DNA of 64,000 bases from Tetrahymena thermophila SB210 (lineage: Eukaryota; Ciliophora; Oligohymenophorea; Hymenostomatida; Tetrahymenidae), in NCBI RefSeq assembly GCF_000189635.1, contig NW_002476365.1, positions 620,001 through 684,000 of the forward strand. Reading direction: 5' to 3'. Shown here piece after piece: positions 24,507-38,142 of the stretch; position 1 is the first letter of the stretch, and each line of letters begins with the position of its first letter. The translations under genes and the position numbers were made by a program. A model generated the notes under the pieces. It did not search any database. It was not told where the DNA came from and saw nothing but the letters and a program-made list of their open reading frames with translations.

Positions 24507-27287
24507 ATGTCCTCAAAAAAGATACAGAAAATGAGAAAAGATCAATTAAAAGTATTTAGTATGGCACATAGTTACTACAAATATAAAATATAAAGTGTCT
24601 ATTTTTTGTGAATTATTTTTATAGTTCTAGCAACAGTATCATATTTACGTAAAATGAATATTGTCTTACATATTCTTTATTAAAGATAGAAAGAATTAAT
24701 ATCTAATTGCAATTATTGTTGAATGTTTCTTTTTTTTTAAGAAAAGAGAAATTATGATAATCATACAAAAATCAATTATTTCTGAAAAGATCTTTTTTCC
24801 AAATAAGGTCAGAAACAATTATTTTATTTATTTAATTAATTTTGATATTGACACATCACTTCATATAATTATAAATATTCTTATCTTTTATTTATCAACT
24901 AAAAGCAAGATATTCTAATATATCTTAATGCAAAATTACAAAAAATGATTGATAAAACATCAAACAGAATATGTTACTAGTAAACATTTATTCGCTACTC
25001 ACTCTTTTACATTCATTTCTATATAATTCTCTTTTATGCTAATATTTTTTTGCTTGTGTTACACATGACTGAATCCCTACTTACCTATTTATTTTTTATA
25101 AACTAGAGATGAGGATTTAAGTGATGATGGATGTGAGGTAGTTAAAGATGACCTTATTTTAAACCCGCAAATCACTCATCTTCACCTTAATGTTTCGTAA
25201 TTTACAATTTTAATTGTTTGTTTATTTATTTATTTGTTTGCTTATTTATTTTGAGCTTAAAATACCAATTTGTTTAAAACTTAGCGTTTTATTATCAATT
25301 AAATTTAAATGCTAGATTACTTTACGTTAGTTTTATTTATCTAATAAAACATATTTATGTTATAAAAGCACTAATAATATTGGGCAAGATGGTGCAGAAA
25401 TTATAGCTGAAGGCCTTCAAGCCTTAAAAGATTTATAGATTTTGTTTTTTGACATTAGGTAAAAAAAGCAATTTAATATTAAACTAAATTCAAGTTTATT
25501 TTAATAAACAAAACAAAAACTATTTAATAAAATATTCTAAAGTCATAACTAGATTGGAAAGCTTGGAGCTAAATCAATAGCTGAAAGTTTATAAGATTGC
25601 TACAAATTACAGGAATTAACTCTACAATTTTAAGGGTAACTCTATAAAACACTTTTTAATATCATAAAAAATCTATTATTTCTTTTAATACTCTTTGCTA
25701 GCTTGGCTTTTTTTAAATCAATTATAATATGCGTGTCTCCAATAAATAAATACATAATTTAATTTTTTTATTTCCTTAATTAAAAAAATAGAGGTAATCG
25801 TATTGGTGATATAGGATTAGAATCTTTGAGCGAATTAATAAGAAAGTAAAAGTGTCTAGATGTAGTTAAAATAGATCTATCTTAGTAAATTTGTATTATA
25901 TCTTTGAAGATGTCTACTAACTCAAATAATTTTAGTACTAATTATATTAGTGAAATAGGAATGAAATCTTTAATTAATTCTTTGATCCTACATTAAGATA
26001 ATTTAAGGGAACTGACTCTTCATTTAAGGTTTTATTAAAATTAAAAACTTTTTAAATTAATTTAGCTCATTTATCTAAATTTTCTCTTTTTTAATAATAA
26101 ATTAAATAAAATAATAAAATAAACAAGAAATAATTCTATTCTTGATGAGGGAGCTTCTTATATCGGTGAATAACTCTCGGCTTTTAAGAAGTTACAAAGT
26201 TTTTCTATATCAATCAAGTATGATTTTTTAAAGACATTTTTGAATTTTAATTTAAAATTTTATTTTAGAGATAATGGTATCAAAAATTAAGGATATTTTA
26301 AACTTATAGAAGGGATTTAGAGTTTATAACCGACTCTCTTAGATTTACACATATCTGCTACGTATTTTTTATGAATTGATTTATTTTATTTTTTAATTCT
26401 ATTTGTTTTTTATTCTTAAATCAATTATTAAACTATTTTTATATAGTTTCACAAAGCCTTCGTTTTAGACTCTTTGTAACACAATTGAAAAGCTAAATCT
26501 TAAAAAACTATCTTTAGATTTGAGGTTTATTTTTGAATTAATTATTTTCAAAATTAAAAATTTCAACTGATTTAAAGAATGTCTTGCTTTAATTATGCTT
26601 AATTAGAATAGCTTTCAAGGACCTTTTAAAATCTTTTTGGTAGCCTTAAATAAGTTATAATAAACTTAAGGTAAGTAGATTCATAAAACTCAAGCTAATA
26701 AAATAAAAAAACATTAAATTAGTGAAAATGAATTTGAAGATGAAGGAGTATTAAATCTAATAAAAAGTTTGAATTATTTAAATATTTTTGACATTAAAAT
26801 TAAGTAAATTTTATTTTATTAATTAAATATTTTATAAATTGAAGAGCAAAAGTCTAAAAAAAATAAGAGTTAATTTAAATTTACTTTAATTTAATTTAGT
26901 TAAAATAAATTAACAAACGATGGTATTGTCAAAATGCTAAAATATATTACTTTAAATATGAACTCACTGAACTCTCTGAAATTTGAGGCAATGTAGAATT
27001 ATTTTAATTAATAAATTATTTTTTTAATATTCTAAATAAAAAAGAGAAGAAAAGACAAATATTTAAGATAATTTTGATAGAAGAAAAATATATCTTGAAA
27101 AGTTAATTTAGTTGAACTATTTTTGCCTTAACTTATCGTAAAATCGCTTATTCGTTTCGCATAATAAATTAAAAACCACTGTATTATTACTTTGTCATAG
27201 ATAAATAATTTGGGAGGAGTACTTTAGTTACGAAGAGAGAATATTTTCAAATTAAATTTGGAGAGTAAGAAGATTAGTGGCTTTTGA
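24507..27287 (+). CDS. Leucine-rich-repeat protein with one repeat per exon
   Basis: From about 25103 onward, ten or more short exons each encode one repeat of 24-28 residues of the NLR/RNase-inhibitor type. Examples are NNIGQDGAEIIAEGLQALKDL, then IGKLGAKSIAESLQDCYKL and IGDIGLESLSELIRKQKCL. Exons are split by AT-rich introns at matching places, so the gene probably grew by exon duplication. Such LRR proteins are numerous in Tetrahymena, sometimes attached to a protein kinase domain. No kinase is seen here. The 3' end is taken as the TGA at 27285-27287, after a last partial repeat (ENIFKLNLESKKISGF). The start is weak: ATG at 24507 opens a short basic frame (MSSKKIQKMRKDQ), and the link between it and the first repeat is not resolved. 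The function is unknown; the fold implies protein binding. Confidence 0.6.
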
Positions 27288-27981
27288 TACAAATAAAATT
27301 TTTAAATGATGTAAAAGCAATTTTTAAGTTACTAATAATTTTATACAAGTTTTATAAGTTAAGCTTATTGTTGGGTATATTTGATTCCACAAATATATTT
27401 CTTACCCAACCAACATATCACCTTATTTTTTTATTGTTAAAAATTGTAAGATATTTTATTGAATTAATTTAGTTTTTTAATGCTTGTTGTATATCAAAAT
27501 AAAATTAAAGAATGACAGTAATGACGATTTTTTAAAATATGCAATTTCTATTGTTTGTTTGCTTGTTTGTATTTTGTTAATAAAAAATTAAACAAAGACA
27601 AAATTAAATTCAAGTTTATGCTTCTTACTTTTGCTAAAACAAATTACCAAAGATAAAGTAAAAATAGACTACGCTTATTTAAATAATTAGGCTAAGACAT
27701 AAGTAATCTTATCAGATATTCCCAAAACTCATCATAAAAAAGATTTACAATAAGTTGTTTGTTTGTTTCCTATGTATTTTAATTTAAATTGAGTCACTTT
27801 TTGATAACAAAAAAACAAATAAATCAATAGACTTGGGCATATGTGAAATTGTTCTAATAGAATAGAAGAGTTATTAAAAGTATCACAAAATTTAATAACT
27901 AAATATTTATTAAAAGAATAACATCATATCCAATTAATTAAGAAAAAGAATACTGTACTAGAAAAAAAATAAACAAATATA
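27288..27981. other. AT-rich spacer
   Basis: This lies between the LRR gene and the Rab gene. It has TTTG-type microsatellites near 27550 and 27757. No gene is seen. Confidence 0.4.
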
Positions 27982-29512
27982 ATGGCATCGAGAAGAGATA
28001 ATAAAATTCTAGAAAGCAAGGTTATACTTCTTGGAGAATGTATGTCATTTTGTTTATTTGCTCTAAAAATAATCAAGCCTTTAAAACTATTTTGTTAAAC
28101 TTATTAATAAATTATATTGTATGATAAATAGAAAGAGTAGGTAAATCAAGTATAATTAATAGATTCATAAATGACTAGTTTGATCCAGATTCTAAACCAA
28201 CTTCTATCGGAGGAAATCAATAGGCTTATTCAGATAAAATAATTTAAGTTTTCAATGGAGGCAAAATTAAAATAAATTTATGGGTAAATTATTCTTAATT
28301 TATTTTAATTCTTAGTTTTAGGATTAGCTATTTAAAGATTATTCATTTACGCACACCACCAATCTAATAAACTATTTAAAGAATAATTGAAAATTAAATT
28401 TAAAAACTGATATAATAAAGGATACAGCTGGGCAAGAGATATTTTCTTCTATTGTTTCTGTATACTATAAGTCTGCTTAAGCTGCTATAGTTGTGTTTGA
28501 TCTTACTGATAGAAGCACAATAAATAAGGTAATTATTTTTAAGAATAACAAAATGAGGATAGAAACTAATTACTTTAGCATAAATAAATAATCAAGTTTT
28601 ATTTGCACAACATTCATGCATCTTTTTAAAAGAATAAAGAATTTATGTATTATTTATTAAATTAATTAGGCACACAAATGGATTTAGGAAGTACAAAATA
28701 ATAATGAAAAAAACGATTGCAAAATTATTTTGGTTGGTAATAAATATGATAAAAATAATGAAAGGTAGATTAAAACTGAAGAAGGATAAGAAATTGCAAA
28801 ACAATATAAAATTAAGTATTATGAAACTTCTGCTAAAAATTCTTATAATATAAAGGAGCTCTTCTCAGATTTAGCTGAAGGTATTCTTAAATATTTCTTT
28901 TTCTATACTTACAGAAATTTTTACTTGATTAGGAATTAAAATTAATAATATTATTAAAATACTTAATTAAAAAAACTAACTAAAAACAGACAGACAGATG
29001 ATAATAAATAGTATCATCTTAACTAATATTTATTTTTTATCCAAATTATTTGATAAGAAAATCAACTCTCTAAGATAAAAAATTGGTAATTTACTAAAAA
29101 AACAGATTCAAAAATAGTAAAAAACAAATTATTTTTTAGCATACAAAGAAAAAAGCAAGTATTATTTGTTTAAAAAAGAAAAAAACAAGTTTAAATAAAA
29201 ATGCAAGTAAGTTAGTAATTTAATTGTAAATAATATTTTTTATAGTCTTGAGGAAAGTTAAAAAGATTAAAAATTAAATATTTTAAAGTAGATTGATAAC
29301 TAAGAGAGAATGATTTATGATAAATAAGATTGAAGATATATTTTGCTTTATTAAAAAAAATAAATTTAATTTTAAGTTAATTTACATTTTAAAAAATAGA
29401 ACTCTACACTGACAATAAGAATGCTACTAAAAAACCATCTAGAATTACAATTGATAATTTTAAAAAATAAAAAGATACAAAATCTAAAGAAGATAGCAGC
29501 TGTTCATGCTGA
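27982..29512 (+). CDS. Rab-family small GTPase
   Basis: A membrane-trafficking switch. All GTPase motifs are present: P-loop GEQRVGKSS (split by the first intron, where T + AA makes a TAA glutamine), switch II DTAGQE, the NKYD base-binding motif and ETSAK. The LLGE..VGKSS and AQAAIVVFDLTD wording is closest to the Rab5/21/22 group, but the subfamily is not certain. The effector loop reads TSIGG rather than the usual TIG, followed by NQQAYSDK. There are at least four introns, one exactly between the W and DTAGQE codons and a long last one (about 28880-29400). The C-terminal exon ends in SSCSC, a CXC geranylgeranylation signal, so the protein should be membrane-anchored. TGA is at 29510-29512. 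Confidence 0.85.
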
Positions 29513-30467
29513 AAAAAATAACAATTAAGTAAAAGCAACAACAATAGCAATAAAATTAATAAAAATGAATGAATATAATTTATAAAATTTAACAAAATTA
29601 GATTTAAAGTAGTAAAGAAAGATGTAATAAATTTATTAGTAATGTGTTATTTTATATTAAATTTTTCCTAATAATATATTAACAGTAATATATTTTTAAA
29701 CATAAATCCCATTAAAATTTTAAACTTTTACATTAGCGATTTTAAATTAATTTTTAATTTTCAAATACACTTTAAGAAGATTTTTAATTAAAATTATTGA
29801 TAATAAGCAAGTCATATTTTCATGAATTAAATTGCATTTTGTGAGTTTTATAGATAGCAGAAATCATTTTAATTTTAAACGAAATGATTAAATCCTTTTA
29901 TACTTCAAAATTGTTTATTTTAAAAATAAAAATAAACTAATTGCTTTAATTATGGAAAAAATTTATATGATTGATAAATAACTTCGTTAAAACTAAAATT
30001 TTTCGAAATTCATAAACTATTTCGATATTTTAATTTACTTAAATTAATGAGTCATTAACATTTAATAAGGCTATTTAAAAGATAACTATAAATTGTATAA
30101 TTAAAATGTAATAAGACTATTTAAAAGATAACTATAAATTGTATAATGATCATAATAATAAATATTATTTTATCTTGTTTAAAAATTTAAAGTAGATTTA
30201 GCTCAATTTAAATGTTAAAAAAGAAATTTTAAATATTTTTTTAATACCAATTAACAGTTAAAAATATGAATATTTTGCTGTTTTAACGAGAACCTTTTTA
30301 ACCAGTAAAGCTAATTTTTATATATTTAATGGTTGTAAATAAGATTTTTGACTCCAAAAAAAGAAGATTTCTCTTTGAATTTTTCTATTAAAAATATCAT
30401 AAATCATTTTTTGATAATATTAATCTATTAGCAATTAATTTATTAAGATCATAAAAAATAAAACTCA
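29513..30467. other. AT-rich spacer with short tandem duplication
   Basis: No gene is seen. The stretch contains the 46-bp tandem repeat at 30063-30147, listed separately. The promoter of the first TMC-like gene should lie near its right end. Confidence 0.4.
30063..30147. repeat. Direct tandem repeat, two copies, 46-bp period
   Basis: The unit starting TAATAAG(G/A)CTATTTAAAAG occurs at 30063 and again at 30109. The 39 bases after each start are almost identical, with one G/A difference. This is a recent local duplication in spacer DNA. Confidence 0.85.
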
Positions 30468-33400
30468 ATGTCTTAAAGAAATATTTAGGTTGCTTATGAT
30501 CATTCTCCTTAGAGATAAAAGAGAATAACTTAATTTGTAAACAAAGGAAATAAGGTCAGGAGAAATAGAGAATAGGATAGACATGAAAAAAGAAATAGAA
30601 AAGAAGAATCAGAATCCTCATCTTAGTCTTCTTCCAAATCTTCTTCTAGGTCATCTTCTTAAAAATCTAGCTCATCATCTGGAGAGGAAGAAAATAATAA
30701 AAATAAGAGATAGTCAAGAAGGGACATTTAAAAAGCAACTCAAGCAAGGAAATCCGTTTATCTACAGTAAGAAAAACTAAGAGAACTTTAGCAAAGAGAG
30801 AAATAAGAAAAAACAAAGATTATGATTATGAAAAGTAAATAATAGCTTTAAATTCTGTTTTTTTACTATTTTTTTTATTCTACTTTACAATCATAAATAA
30901 CTTAACCAGCATAATAATGTGGCTATAATAAGCGTTAATGAACCTATTTATTTTAAATTCAGGTCAGAAAAAAATCGATATGCAAGAAAACAAGATTGAA
31001 GATTTGTAGTAAGAATTAGAATACTAAAAGTAAAATGTCGATTAGCTCAATAAAGAAAGGTAAAAACTAAAATAGGAGACATAAAAAATTTAAATGATTG
31101 AGTAGCAAAAAAACCTAGTTTAATCTAATTATGAAGCTCACAAACTTAAAGTAGAAACAGTAAAAAAGAATTTTATGAAGCGTTAATAAACCCAAGTAGA
31201 CATCAAAGCAGATAATTTCAACAAGGCTCTGCACAATGTAAACAAACAATTAATACTTCAATATTTAAAATTCTTTGTTTCTTTATTAAACTTATAACAT
31301 AAATTTCCAAATTTATTACAAGATTTTGTTAGTTTAAAAAACTATTTAAAAATAAGAAAAAATACATTTACAATTTTATTAATGTGAATTCCTAGAATAA
31401 TTTATTTGATTAGTTTAAAGATATTTTCGTTAACTTCAATTGATTAGGTTAACAATTTAGTTCTTTATTTAATTGTTTATGTATTTATATTTGTTTGCCA
31501 GCTTGCTTACTTACTTAACTTACCACATATTTAATAATTCAATTAATTAGGATCAATCAAAAGTAAGGGAAGTGGGAAACACCATTCTTTTTATTTTTAA
31601 TTAGCTATTCTTTGCTTTGTCAAATAATTACTTTTTAAGCAAATATGTCTATTAGATAGCTAATTCGTATGGTGCAAAAAGTGAAGTTTTCTTCAGTAAA
31701 AATGCATTTCTATTCAACAATTACCTCTTTTCTGTGCTCATATTTATTCCCTTTTATGTAGAATACTTTATTAACACTAAAATAAGTGGAATAGATTCAT
31801 TCTTTTTACATAATTATGCCTATTCAACTCACTCCTATGTTTCTGTCAGCCTAGCAATCTTTTTTTTATTTTAATTAATTGTTGGTATCTACAAGTAAAT
31901 TTTAATTAATTATTTTTACTGATTAAAAATTTAACTAAATTAAAAAATTCAAAAAACTCCTTTGCTTTTTTCAATCAAAATCAATTAAGATCTTTAATAT
32001 TTTTTTGAAAATTAAATAAAGAATTTCACTATTTTTATTTTTTTTTAAATCCTATCAATATAACAGGTACAACGACATTAAAAAAAAAGAAGTTGGATAA
32101 GAGGCAAAGAAAAGCAAGAAAATTATTAATTTTAGGATAGTATTTGGGGATTGGAATTGGAAAATAAGAGAAAGAGATTCTATTTAAAAAAATCAAATAT
32201 CATTGACAAAAAGAGTTTTATAGTATTATTCTGATAAGGATTCTCATTATAAAAAATACATGGACTAAAACGCTGGATTAATTTAAAAGCTGATTTTTAG
32301 ATTTTTGATAGTTGGTTTAATTATTTCAAGTATTGTGCCAGTCATCATTATTCATTAAAAAGACATTTTCTTTGATTTGGTTGATATAAAATTTATTAGT
32401 GAAATAATTAATGGCTTAATAATTGCTTGCATAAGTAAAATGGTCTACATGATCATTATTCCACTTAATAAATTTGAAGGTTTGGCAAACCAAGATTCAA
32501 GAACGAAATTATTATATTTAAAAAAATTCTTCTCAGAAATCTTTCCGATATTGGCTAGTATTTTGATGAGCTACAGTGTTATCCTTGAGAATGATACTTA
32601 TATTTTTTACATTGGAATATTAACAAACAATATATCCTATGATTACACTAAATATGTCTGTAGAGAAAGTTAGGTAAGTTTTTTAAAATAAATTTATTTA
32701 TTTATTTATCTACTGCTTGTTTTAAATAATTTACAATTCAATAAAATTTTACATTCAAAAAAATAAAAAATTATAAAAATACTATAAGTAAATAACTCAG
32801 CACTAATAGTTATTGAAATTTTAGAGATTACAGTGTTTATTTTATTATTTATTTGCAAAAGATTTTAGTGAATGTTTAAAACAGTGTTTACTAATTTAAT
32901 ATAGGTTGCTTACTAATTGTTTGGATTGCTAATCGGCCATTTTATAATAAGCATAGTATTTCAATATATTCCTTCTATATTGAACTCGATAATGAAAAGT
33001 GGATCTAAAAGTAAGTTTGAACAAAGCATACAATTTGATACTATTGATGCCAGCATTTCTCTCTTGGTTTCGAATACTATTTTCTTGGCACTATTGCCAT
33101 TTTCCTTTTTTTCTATATTTGCATTTTTGGTTATTTTGCTGTTAAACTTTTTAAACGAATGGCTAATTTAACAGAAAATTACTCTTCCTTAATTCTCAGG
33201 TCTTTCAAGTACTCACTTAAAAGGATTTGTTAGCTTTTTCTATAATACTACTTTACTTTTTTGTTTTTGCTATTATTCTTTCTTCTTTGTTAGAACTTTT
33301 ACTCCTATTTATCATTTTGATAATAATACGATGTAAGCATATTTAATTTAAAGTTTAATTAATCAATCATTTAATTAATTCAAATAAAAGGTATTGTAAT

Positions 33401-34042
33401 CCTTTTATGGGGTAGACTACTTCGTTGGCAAATAGATTTAGGTAGTACCTTTATGATACTTAAGTGATAGGAGTCGCGTATGATATTTTAACTTGGCTAC
33501 CATTGATTTATGGATTATTCATTATATACTTGGTGGCTTACCTGGTCTCATAAAATTAAAAAAGAGTTTGGGAGTTTGAGTTTTAAAAGAAATTAAAGGA
33601 ATTATCTGGCATAAAACAATATTACGAATCAAGGATAAATAGGCTTGAAAAAAGAATTGATGATGCAAATAAAATTTTAGAAGAAGACGCATTCTTAACT
33701 TAGGAAAATGATGATTACAACATTAACAATGGTACTACTAATATTCCTCATTCTAGAATACCACAAAAGCCTTAATTAAGTAGTACTTTAGCTTTTTTAG
33801 ACCAAGAAGATCAGAACATCAGACAAGGATCTGAGACAAGCATAAAGCTACACAGCCTATCAAAGATGAATCGATTTGGAAATCCTTCATAATCTCATAT
33901 AGCTCCTACTGCTTCTTCCAAATTATTAAATCAATATCTAACAACTGATGGTAAAGATGCTGATGCATCTTCTAAAGAAAATATTAATTAAGATTTAAAT
34001 CTTAAAAAAAACAATTTAGGTAGACCAAAAAACTTTTTTTGA
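30468..34042 (+). CDS. TMC-like multi-pass membrane protein (copy 1)
   Basis: About 890 residues from at least six exons. The first 120 residues are basic with a serine-rich cluster, then a coiled coil of about 100 residues, then about eight to ten hydrophobic segments and a hydrophilic tail. Features of the TMC (transmembrane channel-like) family are the amphipathic block IVFGDWNWKIRERDSIQKN between early membrane segments, and VCRESQVAYQLFGLLIGHFI where animal TMCs carry the CWET...QELY.L signature. A QFDTIDASISLLVSN...LLPF segment and a CNPF motif before the last membrane helix also fit. TMC proteins are the pore units of mechanotransduction channels in animals. Here a role in ion flow at the plasma or ciliary membrane is inferred only. 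The next gene is a close paralogue in the same orientation. Confidence 0.72.
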
Positions 34043-34499
34043 GAATTCCATTTAATAAAAATAAATTTAATTATATAAATAATTAAAATAAATACTTCTC
34101 GATTAAATAATATAAACTTTTTAAGTGTAATAAATATTTAAAAAAATATGTAACCTTTATATTTTATTTTAATTACAATTTGAAAATTTTATGATTTGTC
34201 ACACATTATTTTCAAGCTTAGCTTAGATTTAAATATGTGGCTTTCTGATGCCTGAAATTAATTCAAGCTGACTATCATTATTTATCAATTGAGATAATTA
34301 AACGATAGTCTTACTAAAATATGGCAATATTACTGGATCTATTAAGTTTGTAGTAAAGAAAGATTTTAATTTTTAAAAATCACTAACTATATTAAAAATT
34401 TTAATTAATAAAATAAGAAAAGTAACAAAAAAAATAAATAAATAAATCCTTATAATTATTTACATAACGCACAATACCACATAATCTTTTCTAAATAAA
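34043..34499. promoter_or_regulatory. Intergenic region between the two TMC-like genes
   Basis: About 460 AT-rich bases. It should contain the terminator region of copy 1 and the promoter of copy 2. No defined element is recognised. Confidence 0.3.
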
Positions 34500-37400
34500 A
34501 TGAATAAATCTTCCCATCTTAGTCAATTTAACTCATACAATAAATAGAAAACTACCCAAAGAATCAGATCTCCTTTATAAAGGAGCAATAAAAGTAAAAG
34601 TAATTATGATAATAATAACTAGACTGGTGATAGTTATATAAACAGTGACAAAGACAGTAGTCCACTTTAAGATTAAAACGAAGAAAATGAAAAGTAAATT
34701 AGAAAAAGAAAAAATACAAAAGGAAAAAGAAGAGATTCTTCTTCTTCTTCCTCTTCATCATCCTAATCATCTGAAGGATCAGAATCAGAAGCTGAAGTAA
34801 GAAGAGAAAGACAAAGAAAACTACAAAGAAAAAAATAGATATAATAATTGCAATAAAAAAATAAGCTTGTCCAAGTTAGTAAAAAAAATAATATCATTAT
34901 TATTTCTAAAATGTTAATTATTTTTTGAAGCTAAGAAAAAATTAGGAGAGAAAGAACAAGAAATATAAAATCTGAGCACTTAAATTGGAAAGCAGCAGCA
35001 AAACTTGAACGAGTTAAATTAGTAAAATGAAAATCTAAAAGCTAAAACAGACTAATTGGATACAGTGATTCAAGAAAAGAGTAATTTAGAAAACCACTTC
35101 GCAACTCAAATGATAAAAGTAGAATAAGCTAAAAAAGCTATCAAAAGAAAACAATCTTTATTTAACGATAAAGCAGAAGAGTTTTAAAAAGCTTTAAATC
35201 AAGTAATTAAAACAAAAAAAATTATATAATTTTCTTTCAAATAACTCTTTCTAAATTAATTAATTAAATGATTTTTTTCCTACAAATATTTTTTACTATA
35301 ATAACTACATTTACATTAGGAATATTTATTTACATTTTTATTAGCTTATCTTGCTAATTTTTGTATTTTAATTATTCTAATAAAAGATAATTTAACTTAT
35401 GAAAACATATGTTTAATTTATAGTTAAATATTATTAAAAATTATTTTTGATACTTTGAATTTAACATGTTTTTTAAATAATTTTATTTAGAAATCATTCA
35501 GGGTAAAAGTAACTAATAAAATGAAGAGCATATTTACTTTCATTAGCTAAACTGTTGAAAATCATTACTACTTAAGTAGCTAAGTATATTAAATCTCAAA
35601 TTCATATGGGAGTAAGAGTGAGGTTTCTTTTAGTTCGAATGCTTATTATGTTAATATTTATATTTTTTCTCTAGCATTGTTTGTACCTTTCTTTGTTTAT
35701 TTCTTCCTTCATACCTAGATAGATAGCTTCGAGGATATATTCTTACATAGCTATAGCGATGAATTAGGATTGTATTTGATTATTACTATGACTATTTTTT
35801 TTGTTTTCTAAGTTCTTTTCTCTATTTTAAGGTAAATAATTAAGTTTAAATTTCATTATATATTTTTAATCTTCCTAAGTAGCTGTTACTGGCTATTTCT
35901 AACTCTAATTATTAGCCACTTTCTTATAAACTAATTATCTTACATGATATATTAAAATTTATTTAATAACATAAAAAACAGATTTACTGATGTAAAGTAA
36001 AAGGAAATAAGAGAAATAGCTAAAAGTGGAAAAGAAATAAATAATTTCAGGATTGCCTTTGCTGAATGGAATTGGAAAATAAAAGATTATCAAATTACAT
36101 AAAAAAGTCAATTTGCCTTGAAGAAATATGCTGAATCTTACTTTAAATATGAAACAACAAACCAATATTAAGATTTAAGCTCTCATTAACAGATAAAGGA
36201 TATATTGATTTTATTTGTTTTTATTGCTATCATAGTTGGAAGTTTATTTGCTACTGCGTATATTCATTATGAAGGTTATTTACTTAAAATAGCAAATATA
36301 ATGTTAGTGAGTGAAATTGCTCATGGTGCTACTATTGCTTGTATTGGTAGATTCTCTTGCGAAATCATGAATATTATAATGAAATAAAAAGCAGGATTTA
36401 ATTCTAATGAAATAAACTCTAAAAAATATAGCATAAAATTTATTTGTTAATCAATTCCTACTGCTTTAAGTATATTGATAACTTATAATACTTTCCTAAA
36501 TAATAATTAAATTACACTAGACTTTGACTTATTTTCTACAAAAATTCCTTATAATTCATCTAAATTTGATTGTCCTGAATAATAAGTAATCTCCTATTCG
36601 TATAATATAATTACTTTAAACCATTATTTAAATAAAATAAATTATAGGTTTCCCATTTTCTTTTAGGTCTTGTTGTAGGTCATTTTATAGTCAATATTTT
36701 CTGGTAATATCTCCCCTCCATACTCACATATTTTTCTTCTGGTAAATAAGGAGATTCACCATTCTATAAGAGGGTAGAATACAGTATGATGCAAGCTTAA
36801 ATACCTTTAGTTGTTATCAATATGACTTTACTAGCTCTTTTGCCATTTACAGGATTTGCAATAATCTTTTCTGTCCTATTATTTTACTTTAATTTTTACA
36901 ATGAATGGCTCATAATTCATAAATTTAAATTACCTTAGTACAAAGGAGCACCAAAGTCTTAGTTAAAGCTTCATTTCACCTATTTTTAGAATTTAACTCT
37001 AATGTTTATCTTTTGTTGCTATTCCCTATATTATCTTAACATATTTTAAGCAGTGTAATAGGGTAACTCTATAAAGTAATATCATATCTAAATAATTTAC
37101 TTCATATTAATAAAGTTTATATTATATTAAAAAAAGATCTTGCAGTCCTTACTCATCGTTTAATTAATCCCTTTACGGTTATATTATAGATAAAATAACT
37201 ACTGTCACAATTTTTAAGGATATATATGAATTTATTTCATGGTACCCCTTGCTTTTAGTTTTTCTGTTTGCTTTTTATATTTCACATGCTAATTCTTAAG
37301 GCTTGTATAAATTCTGGAAGTAAGAAATAAAAAATAAAAATTCTGAGATCAGTGGAGTCAAAACATATTATGAATAAAGGATAGAGCGCTTAGAAAACAA

Positions 37401-37704
37401 AATAAAAGAAACCTAATAAGTTTTGTATAATATTTAAAACCCTCAAAGCTATTAAGAAACAACTGATGATTTTGGCAGGATACCAGAATCAAGAAGATAA
37501 AGTGATGAGTCAATTATGAAAAATCCAACTTAGTTTACTTTGAACTTTGATACTGAATTTAAAATAAAGGGTTCAAGTGGATCAATAAAACCTCTTTTAT
37601 ACACTCAAATAAATAATAAATCAAAAGCTAACTACAATTTGAATGATATTGAAGAAGAAGATGAAAGTTAGATGAAATAAACTTCTATTGCTGTTTTTAA
37701 ATGA
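34500..37704 (+). CDS. TMC-like multi-pass membrane protein (copy 2)
   Basis: This repeats the plan of copy 1 in about 850 residues: basic Ser-rich head (a run of nine serines), coiled coil, then the membrane domain. Shared blocks include ISNSYGSKSEVSFSSNA and FRIAFAEWNWKIKD. Others are CPEQQVSHFLLGLVVGHFIV and FYNEWLI, with a cytosolic tail beginning GVKTYYEQRIERLENKI (copy 1 has GIKQYYESRINRLEKRI). Introns fall at equivalent places, at the coiled-coil/membrane junction and just before the LLGLVVGHF helix. So the pair arose by tandem duplication after the exon plan was set. Identity looks moderate outside the core, so the duplication is old. TGA is at 37702-37704. The family call rests on the same motifs as copy 1. 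Confidence 0.72.
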
Positions 37705-37856
37705 AAATTAAATAAAATAAAATAGAAATAAATTGACTTAACTCTGAATGAATCTAGTACCAATAAATAATATTATTAAATGATGTCATTAGTTAGTTAT
37801 TAATGAATAATATTTCATTTATTTAAAGAAAGGTAAATTATATTAAAAAATAAAAA

Positions 37857-37992
37857 TTATCTTTATAATTGTGAAAATATATTTATTTTATTAAATCACT
37901 GAATATATTTTTATGATGATAATAAATGGTTATCTTTATAATTGTGAGAATATATTTATTTTACTTAATTACTGAATATATTTTTATGATGA
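37857..37992. repeat. Direct tandem repeat, two copies, 73-bp period
   Basis: Units start TTATCTTTATAATTGTGA at 37857 and 37930 and both end in TTTTTATGATGA. The second copy has a few substitutions. Copies 1 and 2 are separated by about ten bases of unmatched sequence. Confidence 0.8.
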
Positions 37993-38142
37993 AAAATATA
38001 TAAATCCGTTCATAAATGTTTTATTTATTTAATTTAATAAAAAAAGTTATTTAAGCAAATTTAAATTTTATTTTTATAACAATTAAATTTATTTAAAAAT
38101 TGCAAATTTCATTTAAAAGGAAGGAAGCATATTTTCTCAAAA

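Noticed and set aside
32377-33171. Two separate small hydrophobic genes on the plus strand
   Set aside because: They are exon pieces of the first TMC-like gene, cut by the standard reading of TAA/TAG.
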